A stretch of DNA of 34,264 bases from Nocardia cyriacigeorgica NBRC 100375 (GCF_000308555.1 NZ_BAFY01000216.1:1-34264), one strand, 5' to 3'; shown: positions 1-7,871, numbered from the stretch's first letter. A program made the numbers and translations. Notes: generated from the sequence alone by a model not told the origin.

Positions 1-539
1 GGCTCGGTACGCCCGCAGGCACCGAGCCGCACGAGGGCGCCGGCGACGACGGCGGCACCGACGAACTCGCGGCCGCGCGGCTGCGCCGGCGCAAGGTCAT
101 GCGATGGGTCGCCGCCGCTGCCGCGGTTGCCGCCGTCGTCGCGATCGGCGCCGCCGTGCTCGGGCAACGCACCGCGGAGCAATCACCCACTCATATGGTG
201 ACCGCCGACCAGGTGCTGCAACAACCCGATGCGCGTACCGCGACCAGCCCGGTCAGTACCGGCGGCACCCTGATCGCACATATCTCCGACGAGCTGGATG
301 CCGTCGCGATCACCTTCGACGCGGTACCCGCACCCCCGGCGGGCTCTGCCCATCAACTCTGGTTGATCGGCCCGGAGGGGGTACCACGCTCGGCCGGGGT
401 GCTGAGCGACTTGCCGACCGCCGGGGCGCCCTACGTCACCGAATTCGCCCCCTCCGATCAGCTCGCGATGACCGTCGAACCCGCAGGCGGTTCACCGGGC
501 CCGACCACGGACCCGATCGCGGCGCTGCCACTGAGCTGA
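1..539 (+). CDS. anti-sigma factor, RskA C-terminal domain (5' end outside window)
   Basis: The reading frame is open to the left window edge, so the start and the N-terminal zinc-binding/sigma-binding part are not visible. What remains is a charged cytoplasmic stretch ending in RLRRRK, one Ala/Val-rich transmembrane helix (about codons from position 99 to 165) and an extracytoplasmic domain typical of the anti-sigma-K family, including the HQLWLIGP segment and the family's terminal TVEPAGGSPGPT signature. Proteins of this family hold an ECF sigma factor at the membrane and release it after regulated proteolysis. The partner sigma gene would be expected immediately upstream, outside the window. 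Stop TGA at 537-539. Which sigma factor or signal is involved cannot be told from this fragment. Confidence 0.88.
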   Translation, partial: LGTPAGTEPHEGAGDDGGTDELAAARLRRRKVMRWVAAAAAVAAVVAIGAAVLGQRTAEQSPTHMVTADQVLQQPDARTATSPVSTGGTLIAHISDELDAVAITFDAVPAPPAGSAHQLWLIGPEGVPRSAGVLSDLPTAGAPYVTEFAPSDQLAMTVEPAGGSPGPTTDPIAALPLS

Positions 540-938
540 CGCGAGCCGATCGCCCGCGGTCCACGCTGCCCGATGCTCGGGCGAGCGCCGCAGCGGCGTT
601 GGACGACCGGCTTTCGCTGTCCGCTACACCGGGCCGGCTGCGGCCCGTGATGTCGCAGTGGCCGCCAACGCCCGAACCCGCTGTGTCCGAACACCACGCG
701 GCCGTCGCGCTGACACCCCTGGTCCGCACCAGGCGCCCGCGTTGTCAGCGCCCGCCGCCTACCGCTCGGCGCAATCCGGGGCGCGGCCGACCCTCGGGCC
801 GCTGATCCAAGCGCCACGGGGCCGCCGTCCTGACGCCTCCCGCACCCGCCGCCTTGTGCGCGGTGGCCGCGGCGTCCAACACGCGCAGGCACGCGGTGGC
901 CGCGTCCCCCGGGCGACCGCGCAGCTACCGGCTCCCGA
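540..938. other. gene-free stretch between convergent genes, with hairpins
   Basis: About 400 bases between the anti-sigma stop and the convergent oxidoreductase stop. I see no convincing gene: the open frames here are Arg/Pro/Ala-rich products of GC-biased DNA and lack a ribosome binding site or family resemblance. Short perfect inverted repeats are present at 568-582 (6-bp arms GCCCGA/TCGGGC, 3-base loop), 630-647 (7-bp arms CGGGCCG/CGGCCCG, 4-base loop) and 783-802 (6-bp arms GCGGCC/GGCCGC). The first two lie just past the anti-sigma gene and could act as its terminator; none has a T-run. Confidence 0.5.
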
Positions 939-2363
939 TCAAGCCCGCCAGGCCTCCAACAGCCGCAACCAGAACTCGCTCACCGCCGGAAACGCCGGTA
1001 CCGCATGCCACAGGGTGTCCAGCGGGACCCGGCCGACCACCGCGATCGTCGCGGCGTGCAACTGTTCGCCGACCTCGGGGCCGACGAAGGTGGCGCCGAG
1101 CAGTGTTCCGGCGGCGGTGTCGATGACGAGCTTCGCCCGTCCCGCGAAATCGTCGCGGGCCAGCGCCGATCCGGCGACAGCGATATCGAGTTCCACGGTG
1201 TCGACCTCATGACCGGCCTTGCGCGCGGCGTCTTCGGTGAGCCCGATCGAGGCCAGCTCCGGAGCGGTGTAGACGACCTGCGGTACCTGCGCGTGGTCGG
1301 CGGTGGCGGCGTAGCGGGGGCCGGTCACCGGCCTGCCCTCGGCGCGGGCGGCGATGACGTCACCACAGATGCGGGCCTGGTATTTGCCCATGTGGGTGAG
1401 CGCGACGCGATGGTTCACATCGCCGACGGCATAGAGCCAGGGCAGGCCCGGCACCGTCAGCTGATCGTCGACCTCGACATAGCCGGGCGCCAGGCCGACC
1501 GATTCCAGCCCGAGGTCGCCGGTGGCGGGGCTGCGGCCGGCCGCCACCACGATCTCATCGACTTCGAGTTCGGTCTCACCGTTACCGTCGCGCACGGTCA
1601 CCGTCACCGGCCCGCCGTGCACCCGCCCCTCGCCGGCCTCGCCGACCTGCGGGCGCGTCACCCGCACCGGCTCGGCGCCGAAGCGGATCCGGACCCCGCG
1701 CTCGGTCAGCGCCTCGGCGATCCGCTCACGAGCGAACGGCTCGACCCGCCCGAGCAGGGAACCACCACGCACCACCATGGTGACCACCGAGCCGAGCGCG
1801 GCCAGCCAGGTGGCGGCCTCGCAGGCCACCACACCGCCGCCGACGATCAGTGTCCGTCGCGGCACTTCGGCCAGATTCGTGACATCGCGCGAGGTCCACG
1901 GACGCGCGGCCCGCAGTCCCGGCACGTCCGGGATGTTGGCCGTGGTGCCGGTCGCCAGAACCACCGCCTCCCGGGCGCGCAGCGTGCGGTCACCGACGTC
2001 GACCAGCCGCTCACCGACCAGCCTGCCCGCACCGCGCACTACTTCGATGCCGTTGTCGTGCGCCCAATCGGCTTGTGCGGAGTCGTCGTGGTTGTGCACG
2101 AATTCGTCGCGGCGACGCAGCACCGCGGCCACATCGAGTCCGTCGGCGCGCACCCCGGGCATGGCGCGGGCGCCGCCGAGCACATGTCCGGGCCGCAGTA
2201 GCGCCTTGCTCGGGATACACGCCCAATACGAGCATTCGCCGCCGACGAGTTCGCGCTCGACGATCGCGGCGGTGCGATCGCTACCCGCGATGGCGTAGGA
2301 GGCGGCGTTCTCCCCCGCCGGTCCGCCGCCGATGACGATGACGTCGAATTCGGTGGTCTGCAC
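939..2363 (-). CDS. FAD/NAD(P)-dependent class I disulfide-reductase-like oxidoreductase
   Basis: 474 residues, the usual length of dihydrolipoamide dehydrogenase/mercuric reductase relatives. The FAD-binding glycine motif GGGPAG lies near residues 12-17, the redox-active CX4C pair is at Cys44/Cys49 in GGECSYWACIPSK, the second nucleotide-binding motif GGGVVACE is at 175-182, and a YAVGDVN FAD motif follows, then the C-terminal dimerisation domain. The SYW variant between the cysteines marks an actinobacterial subgroup of unknown substrate. At the C-terminus the catalytic His-Pro of lipoamide dehydrogenase is Phe458-Pro459 (segment PAFPAVSE), so ordinary lipoamide chemistry is doubtful. Start is GTG (2361-2363), 6 bases after the DUF2630 stop, so the two are probably co-transcribed. 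The family call is secure; the substrate is unknown. Confidence 0.9.
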   Translation of the reverse strand: MQTTEFDVIVIGGGPAGENAASYAIAGSDRTAAIVERELVGGECSYWACIPSKALLRPGHVLGGARAMPGVRADGLDVAAVLRRRDEFVHNHDDSAQADWAHDNGIEVVRGAGRLVGERLVDVGDRTLRAREAVVLATGTTANIPDVPGLRAARPWTSRDVTNLAEVPRRTLIVGGGVVACEAATWLAALGSVVTMVVRGGSLLGRVEPFARERIAEALTERGVRIRFGAEPVRVTRPQVGEAGEGRVHGGPVTVTVRDGNGETELEVDEIVVAAGRSPATGDLGLESVGLAPGYVEVDDQLTVPGLPWLYAVGDVNHRVALTHMGKYQARICGDVIAARAEGRPVTGPRYAATADHAQVPQVVYTAPELASIGLTEDAARKAGHEVDTVELDIAVAGSALARDDFAGRAKLVIDTAAGTLLGATFVGPEVGEQLHAATIAVVGRVPLDTLWHAVPAFPAVSEFWLRLLEAWRA

Positions 2364-2369
2364 GGGGCG

Positions 2370-2615
2370 CTACTGGAGGTAGCCCTCGACCTGACGGGGC
2401 GAACTCACCTGCGTCGTATCCGGCGATTCACCCGCATCGATGCGGGCGCGCCGCTGGCGCAGCAGATCCCAGCACTGGTCGAGCATCACCTCGAGTTCGG
2501 CCAGTCGCTGCCGCTCCGATTTCGGATCCAGCTCGCCGCTCGTGGCCTGCGACCGCAGCTTGTGCTCCTGCTCGACCAATTCCTTGATACGCCCCAGGAT
2601 GTCCTGTTCGGTCAT
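2370..2615 (-). CDS. DUF2630 family protein
   Basis: 81 residues, a small, highly charged, predicted helical protein. It opens with MTEQDILGRIKELVEQEH and carries a Leu/Arg/Glu-rich heptad-like core (LAELEVMLDQCWDLLRQRR), matching the actinobacterial DUF2630 family, whose function is not known. I chose the ATG at 2613-2615 because family members begin at this point; an in-frame GTG three codons upstream (2624) is possible and would give 84 residues. It lies 36 bases downstream of cobF and 6 bases upstream of the oxidoreductase, all on the minus strand, so it is probably the middle gene of a three-gene transcript. A structural or protein-binding role is all that can be guessed. Confidence 0.85.
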   Translation of the reverse strand: MTEQDILGRIKELVEQEHKLRSQATSGELDPKSERQRLAELEVMLDQCWDLLRQRRARIDAGESPDTTQVSSPRQVEGYLQ

Positions 2616-2651
2616 ACTGCCCACTCTACGGACCCGCGCCGCTGATCAGGC

Positions 2652-3419
2652 TTATTCGCTGTCGACAGTTGGTTCGGGCGCGCGTAACAGATAGGTGTCC
2701 ATGATCCAGCCCTTGTCGGCGCGCAGGCGCTGCCTGCGTTCGGTGATCTGCGCTCCGACCTCGGCGATCGACCCTTCGATGAGCACCTGATCGGGCATGC
2801 CGAGATAGGCGCCCCACCAGATCCGGGTATCGCCGGGCAGCTCGGTGAACACGCAGTCCCCGTCGAGCATGACGACCGTCGATCCAGGGCCGAGCCCCTC
2901 GTCACGCAGGCGTCGTCCGGTGGTGATGTGCACCGGTTCGCCGACCCGGTGCAGCACCGTCCGATGGCCGGCGGCCAGAGCTTGCACGCTGGTCACGCCG
3001 GGGATGACGGCGTAGTCGAAGCTGATCGTCGCGCGTGCGAGCACCCGTTCGACCATGCGCAGGGTGCTGTCGTAGAGCGACGGGTCGCCCCAGACCAGAA
3101 TCGCGCCGACCCCCTCGACCTGAGCGAACTCCGCTTCCAGCAGCAGCGAGCGGCGTTCGTGCCAGTCGGCGACCACCTCGCGGTAGTCCGCGCCGTCCAT
3201 CGGGGTGCGCGCCCGCGGCGGATCGGCGATCTCGACGATCCGATACGGATGATCCATGTGCTCGGCCAGGATGGTGGTGCGCACATCCACCAGTTCCTGC
3301 TTCTCGGCGCCCTTGCCGATCACGAAGAACACCTCGGCCTCGCGCATGGCCTTGATGGCCTGCACGGTCACCTGGTCCGGGTCGCCGGCGCCGATGCCGA
3401 TCACGTACAGCTTCCGCAT
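2652..3419 (-). CDS. cobF: precorrin-6A synthase (deacetylating), CobF
   Basis: 255 residues, a tetrapyrrole (corrin/porphyrin) methylase fold enzyme acting in the aerobic branch of cobalamin synthesis. In this pathway CobF uses S-adenosylmethionine to methylate C-1 of precorrin-5 and releases the extruded acetyl unit as acetate, giving precorrin-6A. Visible motifs are the N-terminal [14 protein letters not shown]-site glycine loop, the central [11 protein letters not shown] loop and VIPGVTS, all characteristic of the family; the sequence is closer to CobF than to the CobI/CobJ/CobM paralogues. The start ATG (3417-3419) is supported by a TAGGCT -10 six bases upstream, suggesting a leaderless message. 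No other cob gene and no cobalamin riboswitch is in the window, so the gene stands apart from the rest of the pathway. Confidence 0.93.
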   Translation of the reverse strand: MRKLYVIGIGAGDPDQVTVQAIKAMREAEVFFVIGKGAEKQELVDVRTTILAEHMDHPYRIVEIADPPRARTPMDGADYREVVADWHERRSLLLEAEFAQVEGVGAILVWGDPSLYDSTLRMVERVLARATISFDYAVIPGVTSVQALAAGHRTVLHRVGEPVHITTGRRLRDEGLGPGSTVVMLDGDCVFTELPGDTRIWWGAYLGMPDQVLIEGSIAEVGAQITERRQRLRADKGWIMDTYLLRAPEPTVDSE

Positions 3420-3425
3420 GGGGCG

Positions 3426-3431
3426 AGCCTA
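3426..3431 (-). promoter_or_regulatory. probable -10 element of cobF (leaderless)
   Basis: On the minus strand this reads TAGGCT (TANNNT class), with 6 bases between it and the cobF ATG. Transcription would therefore start at or within a base or two of the A of the ATG. No Shine-Dalgarno sequence precedes the start. No clear -35 hexamer is visible. Confidence 0.5.
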
Positions 3432-3492
3432 TGGGGCCCGGTCGAGCGCACCGACGCCGCCGGGGGTCGCCGCCCCGCGGCCGGGCTGGAAG

Positions 3493-3498
3493 TAAGGT
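3493..3498 (+). promoter_or_regulatory. probable -10 element of thyA (leaderless)
   Basis: TAAGGT, followed by 7 bases and then the GTG start of thyA at 3506. The spacing puts the transcription start on the start codon. The divergent cobF promoter lies about 65 bases away, so the whole 86-base gap serves both genes. Confidence 0.5.
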
Positions 3499-3505
3499 CG
3501 AGGGC

Positions 3506-4309
3506 GTGGCCACCCCAGACACCCAGTACGAACAGCTGCTCCGTCAGGTGCTCACCTCCGGTACGCCGAAATCCGATCGCACCGGCACCGGCACTCGCAG
3601 CGTCTTCGGACATCAACTGCGCTACGACCTGTCGGCCGGGTTCCCACTGATCACCACCAAGCGCGTGCACCTGAAGTCGATCGTCTACGAATTGCTGTGG
3701 TTCCTGCGCGGCGATTCCAACGTGGGCTGGTTGCGCGAGCACGGCGTCACGATCTGGGACGAATGGGCCGCGCCGGACGGCGAGCTCGGCCCGGTCTACG
3801 GCGTGCAGTGGCGGTCGTGGCCTACCCCGGACGGCGGTCACATCGATCAGATCTCCCAGGTGCTGCGCACGCTGCGCGAGGATCCGGATTCGCGGCGGAT
3901 GATCGTGACGGCCTGGAATGTGGCCGAGCTGGACAAGATGGCGCTGGCGCCGTGCCACGCGTTCTTCCAGTTCTACGTGGCCGACGGCAAGCTGTCGTGC
4001 CAGCTGTATCAGCGCAGCGCCGACCTGTTCCTCGGCGTGCCGTTCAATATCGCCAGCTACGCGCTGCTGACCCAGATGGTGGCCCAGCAGACCGGGCTCG
4101 AGCCGGGCGATTTCATCTGGACCGGCGGGGATTGCCATATCTACGACAATCACGTCGAGCAGGTCACCGAGCAGCTGACCCGCGAACCGTACCCGTTCCC
4201 CACGCTGAAGCTGCGCAAGGCGGCGTCGCTGTTCGACTACAGCTACGACGACATCGAGGTCGTCGACTACAAGCATCACCCGGCGATCAAGGCCCCGGTG
4301 GCCGTGTGA
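3506..4309 (+). CDS. thyA: thymidylate synthase ThyA
   Basis: 267 residues, the normal size of ThyA. It methylates dUMP to dTMP using 5,10-methylenetetrahydrofolate, leaving dihydrofolate. The catalytic cysteine is Cys150 in [12 protein letters not shown]; the phosphate-binding Arg pair RRMIVTAWN (130-138), CQLYQRSAD (165-173), the Asn of VPFNIASYA and the C-terminal HIYDNH motif are all intact. The frame continues upstream to an ATG at 3431, but the added residues are low-complexity Arg/Gly/Pro and the family begins near the [10 protein letters not shown] segment, so GTG 3506 is used. It overlaps dfrA by 4 bases, which pairs dihydrofolate production with its reduction. ThyA rather than flavin-dependent ThyX is unambiguous. 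Confidence 0.98.
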   Translation: MATPDTQYEQLLRQVLTSGTPKSDRTGTGTRSVFGHQLRYDLSAGFPLITTKRVHLKSIVYELLWFLRGDSNVGWLREHGVTIWDEWAAPDGELGPVYGVQWRSWPTPDGGHIDQISQVLRTLREDPDSRRMIVTAWNVAELDKMALAPCHAFFQFYVADGKLSCQLYQRSADLFLGVPFNIASYALLTQMVAQQTGLEPGDFIWTGGDCHIYDNHVEQVTEQLTREPYPFPTLKLRKAASLFDYSYDDIEVVDYKHHPAIKAPVAV

Positions 4310-4806
4310 GTTCGGCACGCGTCATCGGCCTGATCTGGGCTCAAACCCCCGACGGGGTGATCGGCGTGGACAACCGCATCCCCTGGCGGGTCCCCGAGGA
4401 CATGGCCAACTTCAAACAGGTCACCCTCGGCCATCCGGTGGTGATGGGCAGACGCACCTGGGATTCGCTGCCGCCGCGATTCCGTCCACTGAGCGGCCGG
4501 CGCAATATCGTGGTGACCAGACAGCCGGACTGGGCCGCCGAGGGCGCCGAACGCAGCGCGTCGCTCCCGGAGGCGCTCGCGCTCACCGCACCCGACGATG
4601 TGTGGATCATGGGCGGCGGCGAAATCTATCGCGCCGCAATGGAGTACGCCACCGAGCTGCTGGTCACCGAGATCGACCTGGCCGTCGCGGGCGACGCCTA
4701 CGCACCGTCGGTCGACTCGCACTGGCAGGCCGACGCCGACACGCCGTGGCAGCAGTCGAGTGCGGGCCCCCGCTACCGGATCCGCAGATTCACCCGACGC
4801 CGCTGA
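4306..4806 (+). CDS. dfrA: dihydrofolate reductase
   Basis: 166 residues; reduces dihydrofolate to tetrahydrofolate with NADPH, recycling the product of the ThyA reaction. The N-terminal strand and Met20-type loop ([13 protein letters not shown]), the substrate-binding [13 protein letters not shown] with its catalytic acid (the Asp of PEDM), the cofactor motifs [10 protein letters not shown] and [10 protein letters not shown], and the IMGGGEIY glycine motif are all present. The sequence is very close in style to mycobacterial DfrA. The start is the GTG at 4306-4308, which overlaps the thyA stop as GTGA and implies translational coupling. The next gene begins 137 bases downstream. Confidence 0.97.
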   Translation: MSSARVIGLIWAQTPDGVIGVDNRIPWRVPEDMANFKQVTLGHPVVMGRRTWDSLPPRFRPLSGRRNIVVTRQPDWAAEGAERSASLPEALALTAPDDVWIMGGGEIYRAAMEYATELLVTEIDLAVAGDAYAPSVDSHWQADADTPWQQSSAGPRYRIRRFTRRR

Positions 4807-4943
4807 ATACCGCGCACGGCAGTCCCGCTTCGACCGCGCAACCGACGCAAAACGCCCGAGCGCCGGTGACGGGTCGGGCATACTCAGCGATATCGGCCCC
4901 GAACACCAGCCCTGTTCCGGGTGTGATCTGCGAAAGGCAGTCC

Positions 4944-5270
4944 ATGGACAAGAAATCGCTGACCGCGGTAGCTCGCCAGCAACTCAAGCTGGCCGCTACA
5001 GCCACGAGCGGCCGTAGCTCGCAAACGATCTACGGCGGCCACGCGCAAACACTGCGCCAGACCGTCGTCGGTCTCAGTGCGGGCCAGAGTCTGGCCGAAC
5101 ACGACAACTTCGGCGATGCCACCCTGCTGGTGCTCAGCGGCACCCTGACCTTGATCAGCGGCGCCAACGAATGGAAGGGCTCGGCGGGCGATCTGCTCGT
5201 GGTCCCCAAGGCAAGGCACAGCGTCAAAGCCGTCGACGACGTGGCCTTTCTGCTGACCGTCGCGAAATAG
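4944..5270 (+). CDS. small cupin-domain protein
   Basis: 108 residues forming a single cupin barrel: the segment LSAGQSLAEHDNFGDATLLVLSGTL corresponds to cupin motif 1 and GDLLVVPKARHSV to motif 2. One candidate metal-ligand histidine is visible in each motif, but the usual second His/Glu ligands of motif 1 are not clear, so metal binding is uncertain. The product could be a small-molecule-binding or regulatory cupin; no substrate can be named. The ATG at 4944 has an AAAGG-type ribosome binding site 7-8 bases upstream. It is a separate unit from dfrA (137-base gap), and an iron-box-like site begins 10 bases past its stop. Confidence 0.8.
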   Translation: MDKKSLTAVARQQLKLAATATSGRSSQTIYGGHAQTLRQTVVGLSAGQSLAEHDNFGDATLLVLSGTLTLISGANEWKGSAGDLLVVPKARHSVKAVDDVAFLLTVAK

Positions 5271-5279
5271 CGCGCCGCC

Positions 5280-5298
5280 GTAGGTGAGGCTTACGAAA
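5280..5298 (+). promoter_or_regulatory. candidate DtxR/IdeR-type iron box upstream of the DyP-encapsulin operon
   Basis: The 19-mer GTAGGTGAGGCTTACGAAA matches the DtxR/IdeR pattern TTAGGTNAGNCTNACCTAA at 14 of 16 fixed positions. A weaker copy (9 of 16) begins 40 bases on at 5320-5338 and repeats the core GGTGAGSCTTA. Both lie upstream of the probable -10 at 5378, a placement known from IdeR-activated ferritin genes in mycobacteria rather than from repressed genes. The match was made by eye; binding is not proven. Confidence 0.5.
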
Positions 5299-5377
5299 CA
5301 GCAACGCGCGGCCCATGATCCGGGTGAGCCTTAACACGCCCTCGCCCAATCGCTGCGGTCAGCACGCTCGCAGCTAC

Positions 5378-5383
5378 TAGGCT
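5378..5383 (+). promoter_or_regulatory. probable -10 element of the DyP-encapsulin operon
   Basis: TAGGCT, 8 bases before the DyP ATG at 5392, with no Shine-Dalgarno sequence between. It is the same hexamer as the cobF -10. A leaderless transcript is likely; an alternative in-frame TTG at 5383 would fall inside the -10 and is therefore unlikely as the start. Confidence 0.45.
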
Positions 5384-5391
5384 TGTCGATC

Positions 5392-6417
5392 ATGGGTGAG
5401 CCGCAGCCGATCCTCCAACCGCTCACACCGTCCGCGATCTTCCTCGTCGCCACCATCGACGAGGGTGGCGAAGCGGCGGTGCGCGACCTGCTCGCAGATC
5501 TCGCGGGCCTGCGCCGTTCGGTGGGATTCCGGCTGCCCGGCGCCGGACTGACCTGCATCGTCGGTATCGGCTCGAAGGCATGGGACCGGCTCTTCTCCGG
5601 TCCACGCCCCGCCGAGCTGCACGAGTTCCCCGGGTACGCGGGCCCGCGTCACCAGGCCCCGGCCACCCCGGGTGATCTGCTGTTCCACATCAGAGCAGAG
5701 GTGCACGACGCCTGCTTCGAGCTGGCCATGGCGATCGGCAAACGGCTCGACGGCGCGGCGACCATCGTCGACGAAACCACCGGCTTCCGCTACTTCGAAC
5801 AGCGCGATCTACTCGGCTTCGTGGACGGTACCGAGAACCCGGAGGGCGCGCTCGCCGGTTCTCCGGCGGGCCGGGTGGCGCTGGTCGGCGACGAGGACCC
5901 CGATTTCACCTGCGGCAGCTACGTCATCGTGCAGAAATACGTGCACAAGATGAGCGAATGGGCGGCAACCTCGGTCGAGGAGCAGGAACGCGTCATCGGG
6001 CGCACCAAGCTCGACGATTTCGAGCTGCCCGATGAGGTGAAACCGGCCAACTCGCACGTCGCGGTGAACACCATCGTCGACCCTGACGGCACCGAACGGC
6101 AGATCCTGCGGGCCAATATGCCCTTCGGCAGCATCCGCGACAACGAGATGGGCACCTACTTCGTCGGCTACTCGGCCACGCCGAGCGTCACCGAGCAGAT
6201 GCTGATCCGCATGTTCCTCGGCTCCGACGAGGCCGCCTACGACCGGATACTGGACTTCTCCACCGCCGTCACCGGTGGCCTGTTCTTCGTTCCCGCCCAA
6301 GACTTCCTCGACGATCTGCCCGACCCACCAGGGGCGTCACCGGCAGACGACGCCACCCCCGCCGCACCTGCCGCCGACGGCTCTCTCGGTATCGGCACGT
6401 TGAAAAGGAGCAGTTAA
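5392..6417 (+). CDS. DyP-type heme peroxidase, encapsulin cargo
   Basis: 341 residues. Dye-decolorising peroxidases reduce H2O2 at a b-type heme and oxidise bulky aromatic donors. The family signature GFVDG is at residues 142-146 (distal Asp145), the probable proximal heme ligand His222 is in ANSHVAVN, and the conserved distal Arg240 is in ILRANMPFG. After the enzyme domain (to about residue 313) an Ala/Pro/Asp-rich linker leads to the terminal peptide GSLGIGTLKRSS, a clear form of the targeting tag that docks cargo inside family 1 encapsulin shells (usual core SLGIGSLKR). The shell gene starts 3 bases after the stop. The enzyme is thus packaged in the nanocompartment encoded with it. Start ATG 5392 is chosen by the family N-terminus and the -10 position. 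Confidence 0.97.
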   Translation: MGEPQPILQPLTPSAIFLVATIDEGGEAAVRDLLADLAGLRRSVGFRLPGAGLTCIVGIGSKAWDRLFSGPRPAELHEFPGYAGPRHQAPATPGDLLFHIRAEVHDACFELAMAIGKRLDGAATIVDETTGFRYFEQRDLLGFVDGTENPEGALAGSPAGRVALVGDEDPDFTCGSYVIVQKYVHKMSEWAATSVEEQERVIGRTKLDDFELPDEVKPANSHVAVNTIVDPDGTERQILRANMPFGSIRDNEMGTYFVGYSATPSVTEQMLIRMFLGSDEAAYDRILDFSTAVTGGLFFVPAQDFLDDLPDPPGASPADDATPAAPAADGSLGIGTLKRSS

Positions 6418-6420
6418 GAC

Positions 6421-7221
6421 ATGAACAACCTGCATCGTGAACTCGCGCCGATCACCTCCGAGGCCTGGTCGGCGATCGAGGAAGAGGCCACCCGTACCTT
6501 CAAGCGGCATATCGCGGGCCGCCGTGTCGTCGACCTGTCCGGTCCGCACGGCACCGACTACTCCGCCGTCGGCCTCGGCCGCACCGCGCCCATCGCCGCC
6601 CCCGACGACGGCGTGCAGGCCCGGCAGCGACTGGTCGCACCGCTGGTGGAACTGCGGGTGCCGTTCACGCTCTCGCGCGAGGAACTCGACAATGTCGAGC
6701 GCGGCGCCGAAGACGCCGACCTGGATCCGGTGAAGGACGCCGCCAAGCGCATCGCCTGGGCCGAGGACCGCGCCATCTTCGAGGGCTACCCGGCCGCCAA
6801 CATCACCGGCATCCGGGCCAGCGCATCGAACGAGCCGGTCGCGGTGCCGAGCGATCCGCGCCTGGTGCCCGAGGCGGTCGCCCAGGCCCTGAGCGAACTG
6901 CGCCTGGCCGGTGTCGACGGTCCCTATTCGGTGCTGCTGAGCGCCGACCTCTACACCGCCGTCAGCGAGACCTCCGACCACGGGCATCCCATCCGCACCC
7001 ACATCGAGCGCCTCATCCCCGAGGGCGAGATCATCTGGGCGCCCGCCATCGACGGCGCGTTCGTGCTCACCACGCGCGGCGGCGATTTCGATCTCCAGAT
7101 CGGCCAGGATCTCTCGATCGGCTACCTGAGCCACGACGCGGAATCGGTCCAGCTGTACTTCCAGCAGAGCCTGACCTTCCTCGTCTACACCGCCGAGGCG
7201 GCCGTCGCGCTACAAGCCTGA
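6421..7221 (+). CDS. family 1 encapsulin shell protein
   Basis: 266 residues, typical of the HK97-fold T=1 (60-subunit) encapsulins of mycobacteria and relatives. It begins MNNLHRELAPITSEAW, as in the family, with the N-terminal helix that forms the cargo-peptide groove. The E-loop region (around VVDLSGPHGTDYSAVGLG), the P-domain helices (DPVKDAAKRIAWAEDRAIF) and the A-domain segment ending in LTFLVYTAEAAVAL are recognisable. The shell encloses the DyP peroxidase encoded directly upstream. A strong ribosome binding site AAGGAG (6405-6410) lies inside the last DyP codons, 10 bases before the ATG, so the shell can be translated more heavily than its cargo, as stoichiometry demands. Confidence 0.97.
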   Translation: MNNLHRELAPITSEAWSAIEEEATRTFKRHIAGRRVVDLSGPHGTDYSAVGLGRTAPIAAPDDGVQARQRLVAPLVELRVPFTLSREELDNVERGAEDADLDPVKDAAKRIAWAEDRAIFEGYPAANITGIRASASNEPVAVPSDPRLVPEAVAQALSELRLAGVDGPYSVLLSADLYTAVSETSDHGHPIRTHIERLIPEGEIIWAPAIDGAFVLTTRGGDFDLQIGQDLSIGYLSHDAESVQLYFQQSLTFLVYTAEAAVALQA

Positions 7222-7227
7222 GCGGTC

Positions 7228-7258
7228 TACTGGTGGCGACGTCCGCGCCACGGCAGTA
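7228..7258 (+). terminator. hairpin downstream of the encapsulin gene
   Basis: Arms TACTGGTGGCG and CGCCAC-GG-CAGTA can pair into an 11-bp stem with a 2-base bulge and a 7-base loop, starting 7 bases after the encapsulin stop. No T-run follows, as is common for actinobacterial terminators. It overlaps a possible TATGGT -10 (7257-7262) for the next gene. Confidence 0.45.
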
Positions 7259-7298
7259 TGGTCCTGACCAGCCAGTTGCGGTAGCGGACGGAGACGAG

Positions 7299-7829
7299 AT
7301 GACGTTGGTGCACGCGGGCGTGGTGCCCACCAGGCGCGCGATGATCTACGGCGTGCTCGGCATCGCGGTCACGGTCGCGCTGTGCCTTGGCACCATCGCC
7401 GCGTTCGGGATGAACCGCGTGTTCACCGGGCTGCTGGCCGGTGCGATCGCCGGTGTGGCGGTGCTCGTCGCGCTGTTCACCCGTGACGCCGTCGTGCTCA
7501 CCGAAGGCGCCATCTATCGCCGCACCCCCTGGGCCGAAACCAGCATCGACTGGGACCGCGTGGTCGCGGGCCGCTTCACCCTCGACGAGCGCGCCCGCTG
7601 GTCGCTGGCGCTGGATCTGGTCGGCGGCGACGAAGAACACGGCGAACTCGTGCTGCTGTCGATCCCGCCGGTGAGCGGCCCGGTGTCGAGCGCCTACGAC
7701 ATGCGCAAACGGGAACAGGTGGACCAGATTCGGAACATGCTGCGCCGCAAGAAGATTCCGGTGATGGTGTTGCCGGAGATCGCGGGGGCGTTGCACGAGC
7801 ACTGGAATATCGCGCCACCTACGCACTGA
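7299..7829 (+). CDS. two-helix membrane protein, possible bacterial PH-like domain
   Basis: 176 residues. Two hydrophobic helices at about residues 14-37 and 41-61 form a hairpin, followed by a soluble C-terminal region (about 65-165) whose pattern (VLTEGAIYRRTPWAETSIDWDRV...) resembles the PH-like domains of small actinobacterial membrane proteins; this is a weak resemblance and the function is unknown. The frame can be extended to a GTG at 7233, but that codon lies in the encapsulin terminator hairpin, whereas ATG 7299 has GGAG six bases upstream. It follows the encapsulin operon on the same strand, but the hairpin and a possible -10 at 7257 argue for its own transcript. Confidence 0.7.
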   Translation: MTLVHAGVVPTRRAMIYGVLGIAVTVALCLGTIAAFGMNRVFTGLLAGAIAGVAVLVALFTRDAVVLTEGAIYRRTPWAETSIDWDRVVAGRFTLDERARWSLALDLVGGDEEHGELVLLSIPPVSGPVSSAYDMRKREQVDQIRNMLRRKKIPVMVLPEIAGALHEHWNIAPPTH

Positions 7830-7858
7830 GGTGAGTGGCCGGGTGCACCGTCCTCGGA

Positions 7859-7864
7859 TACGTT
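7859..7864 (+). promoter_or_regulatory. probable -10 element of the TerD-family gene (leaderless)
   Basis: TACGTT followed by 7 bases and then GTG at 7872. No Shine-Dalgarno sequence is present. The spacing selects the GTG over the in-frame TTG (7863), which would lie inside the -10, and over the ATGs at 7878 and 7881. Confidence 0.45.
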
Positions 7865-7871
7865 GGCAATC

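Noticed and set aside
458..892. Minus- and plus-strand frames in the gap after the anti-sigma gene
   Set aside because: Arg/Gly/Ala-rich products without family similarity, several mutually overlapping, typical of non-coding high-GC DNA.
1005..2201. A 398-codon plus-strand frame opposite the oxidoreductase
   Set aside because: The minus strand encodes a full enzyme with intact motifs; the plus frame is its codon-bias shadow.
3420..3505. A cobalamin riboswitch upstream of cobF
   Set aside because: The gap is only 86 bases, shared with thyA, and a -10 sits 6 bases from the ATG, leaving no room for the riboswitch fold.
7233..7298. Upstream GTG start for the two-helix membrane protein
   Set aside because: It lies inside the encapsulin terminator hairpin and lacks a ribosome binding site, while ATG 7299 has GGAG correctly spaced.
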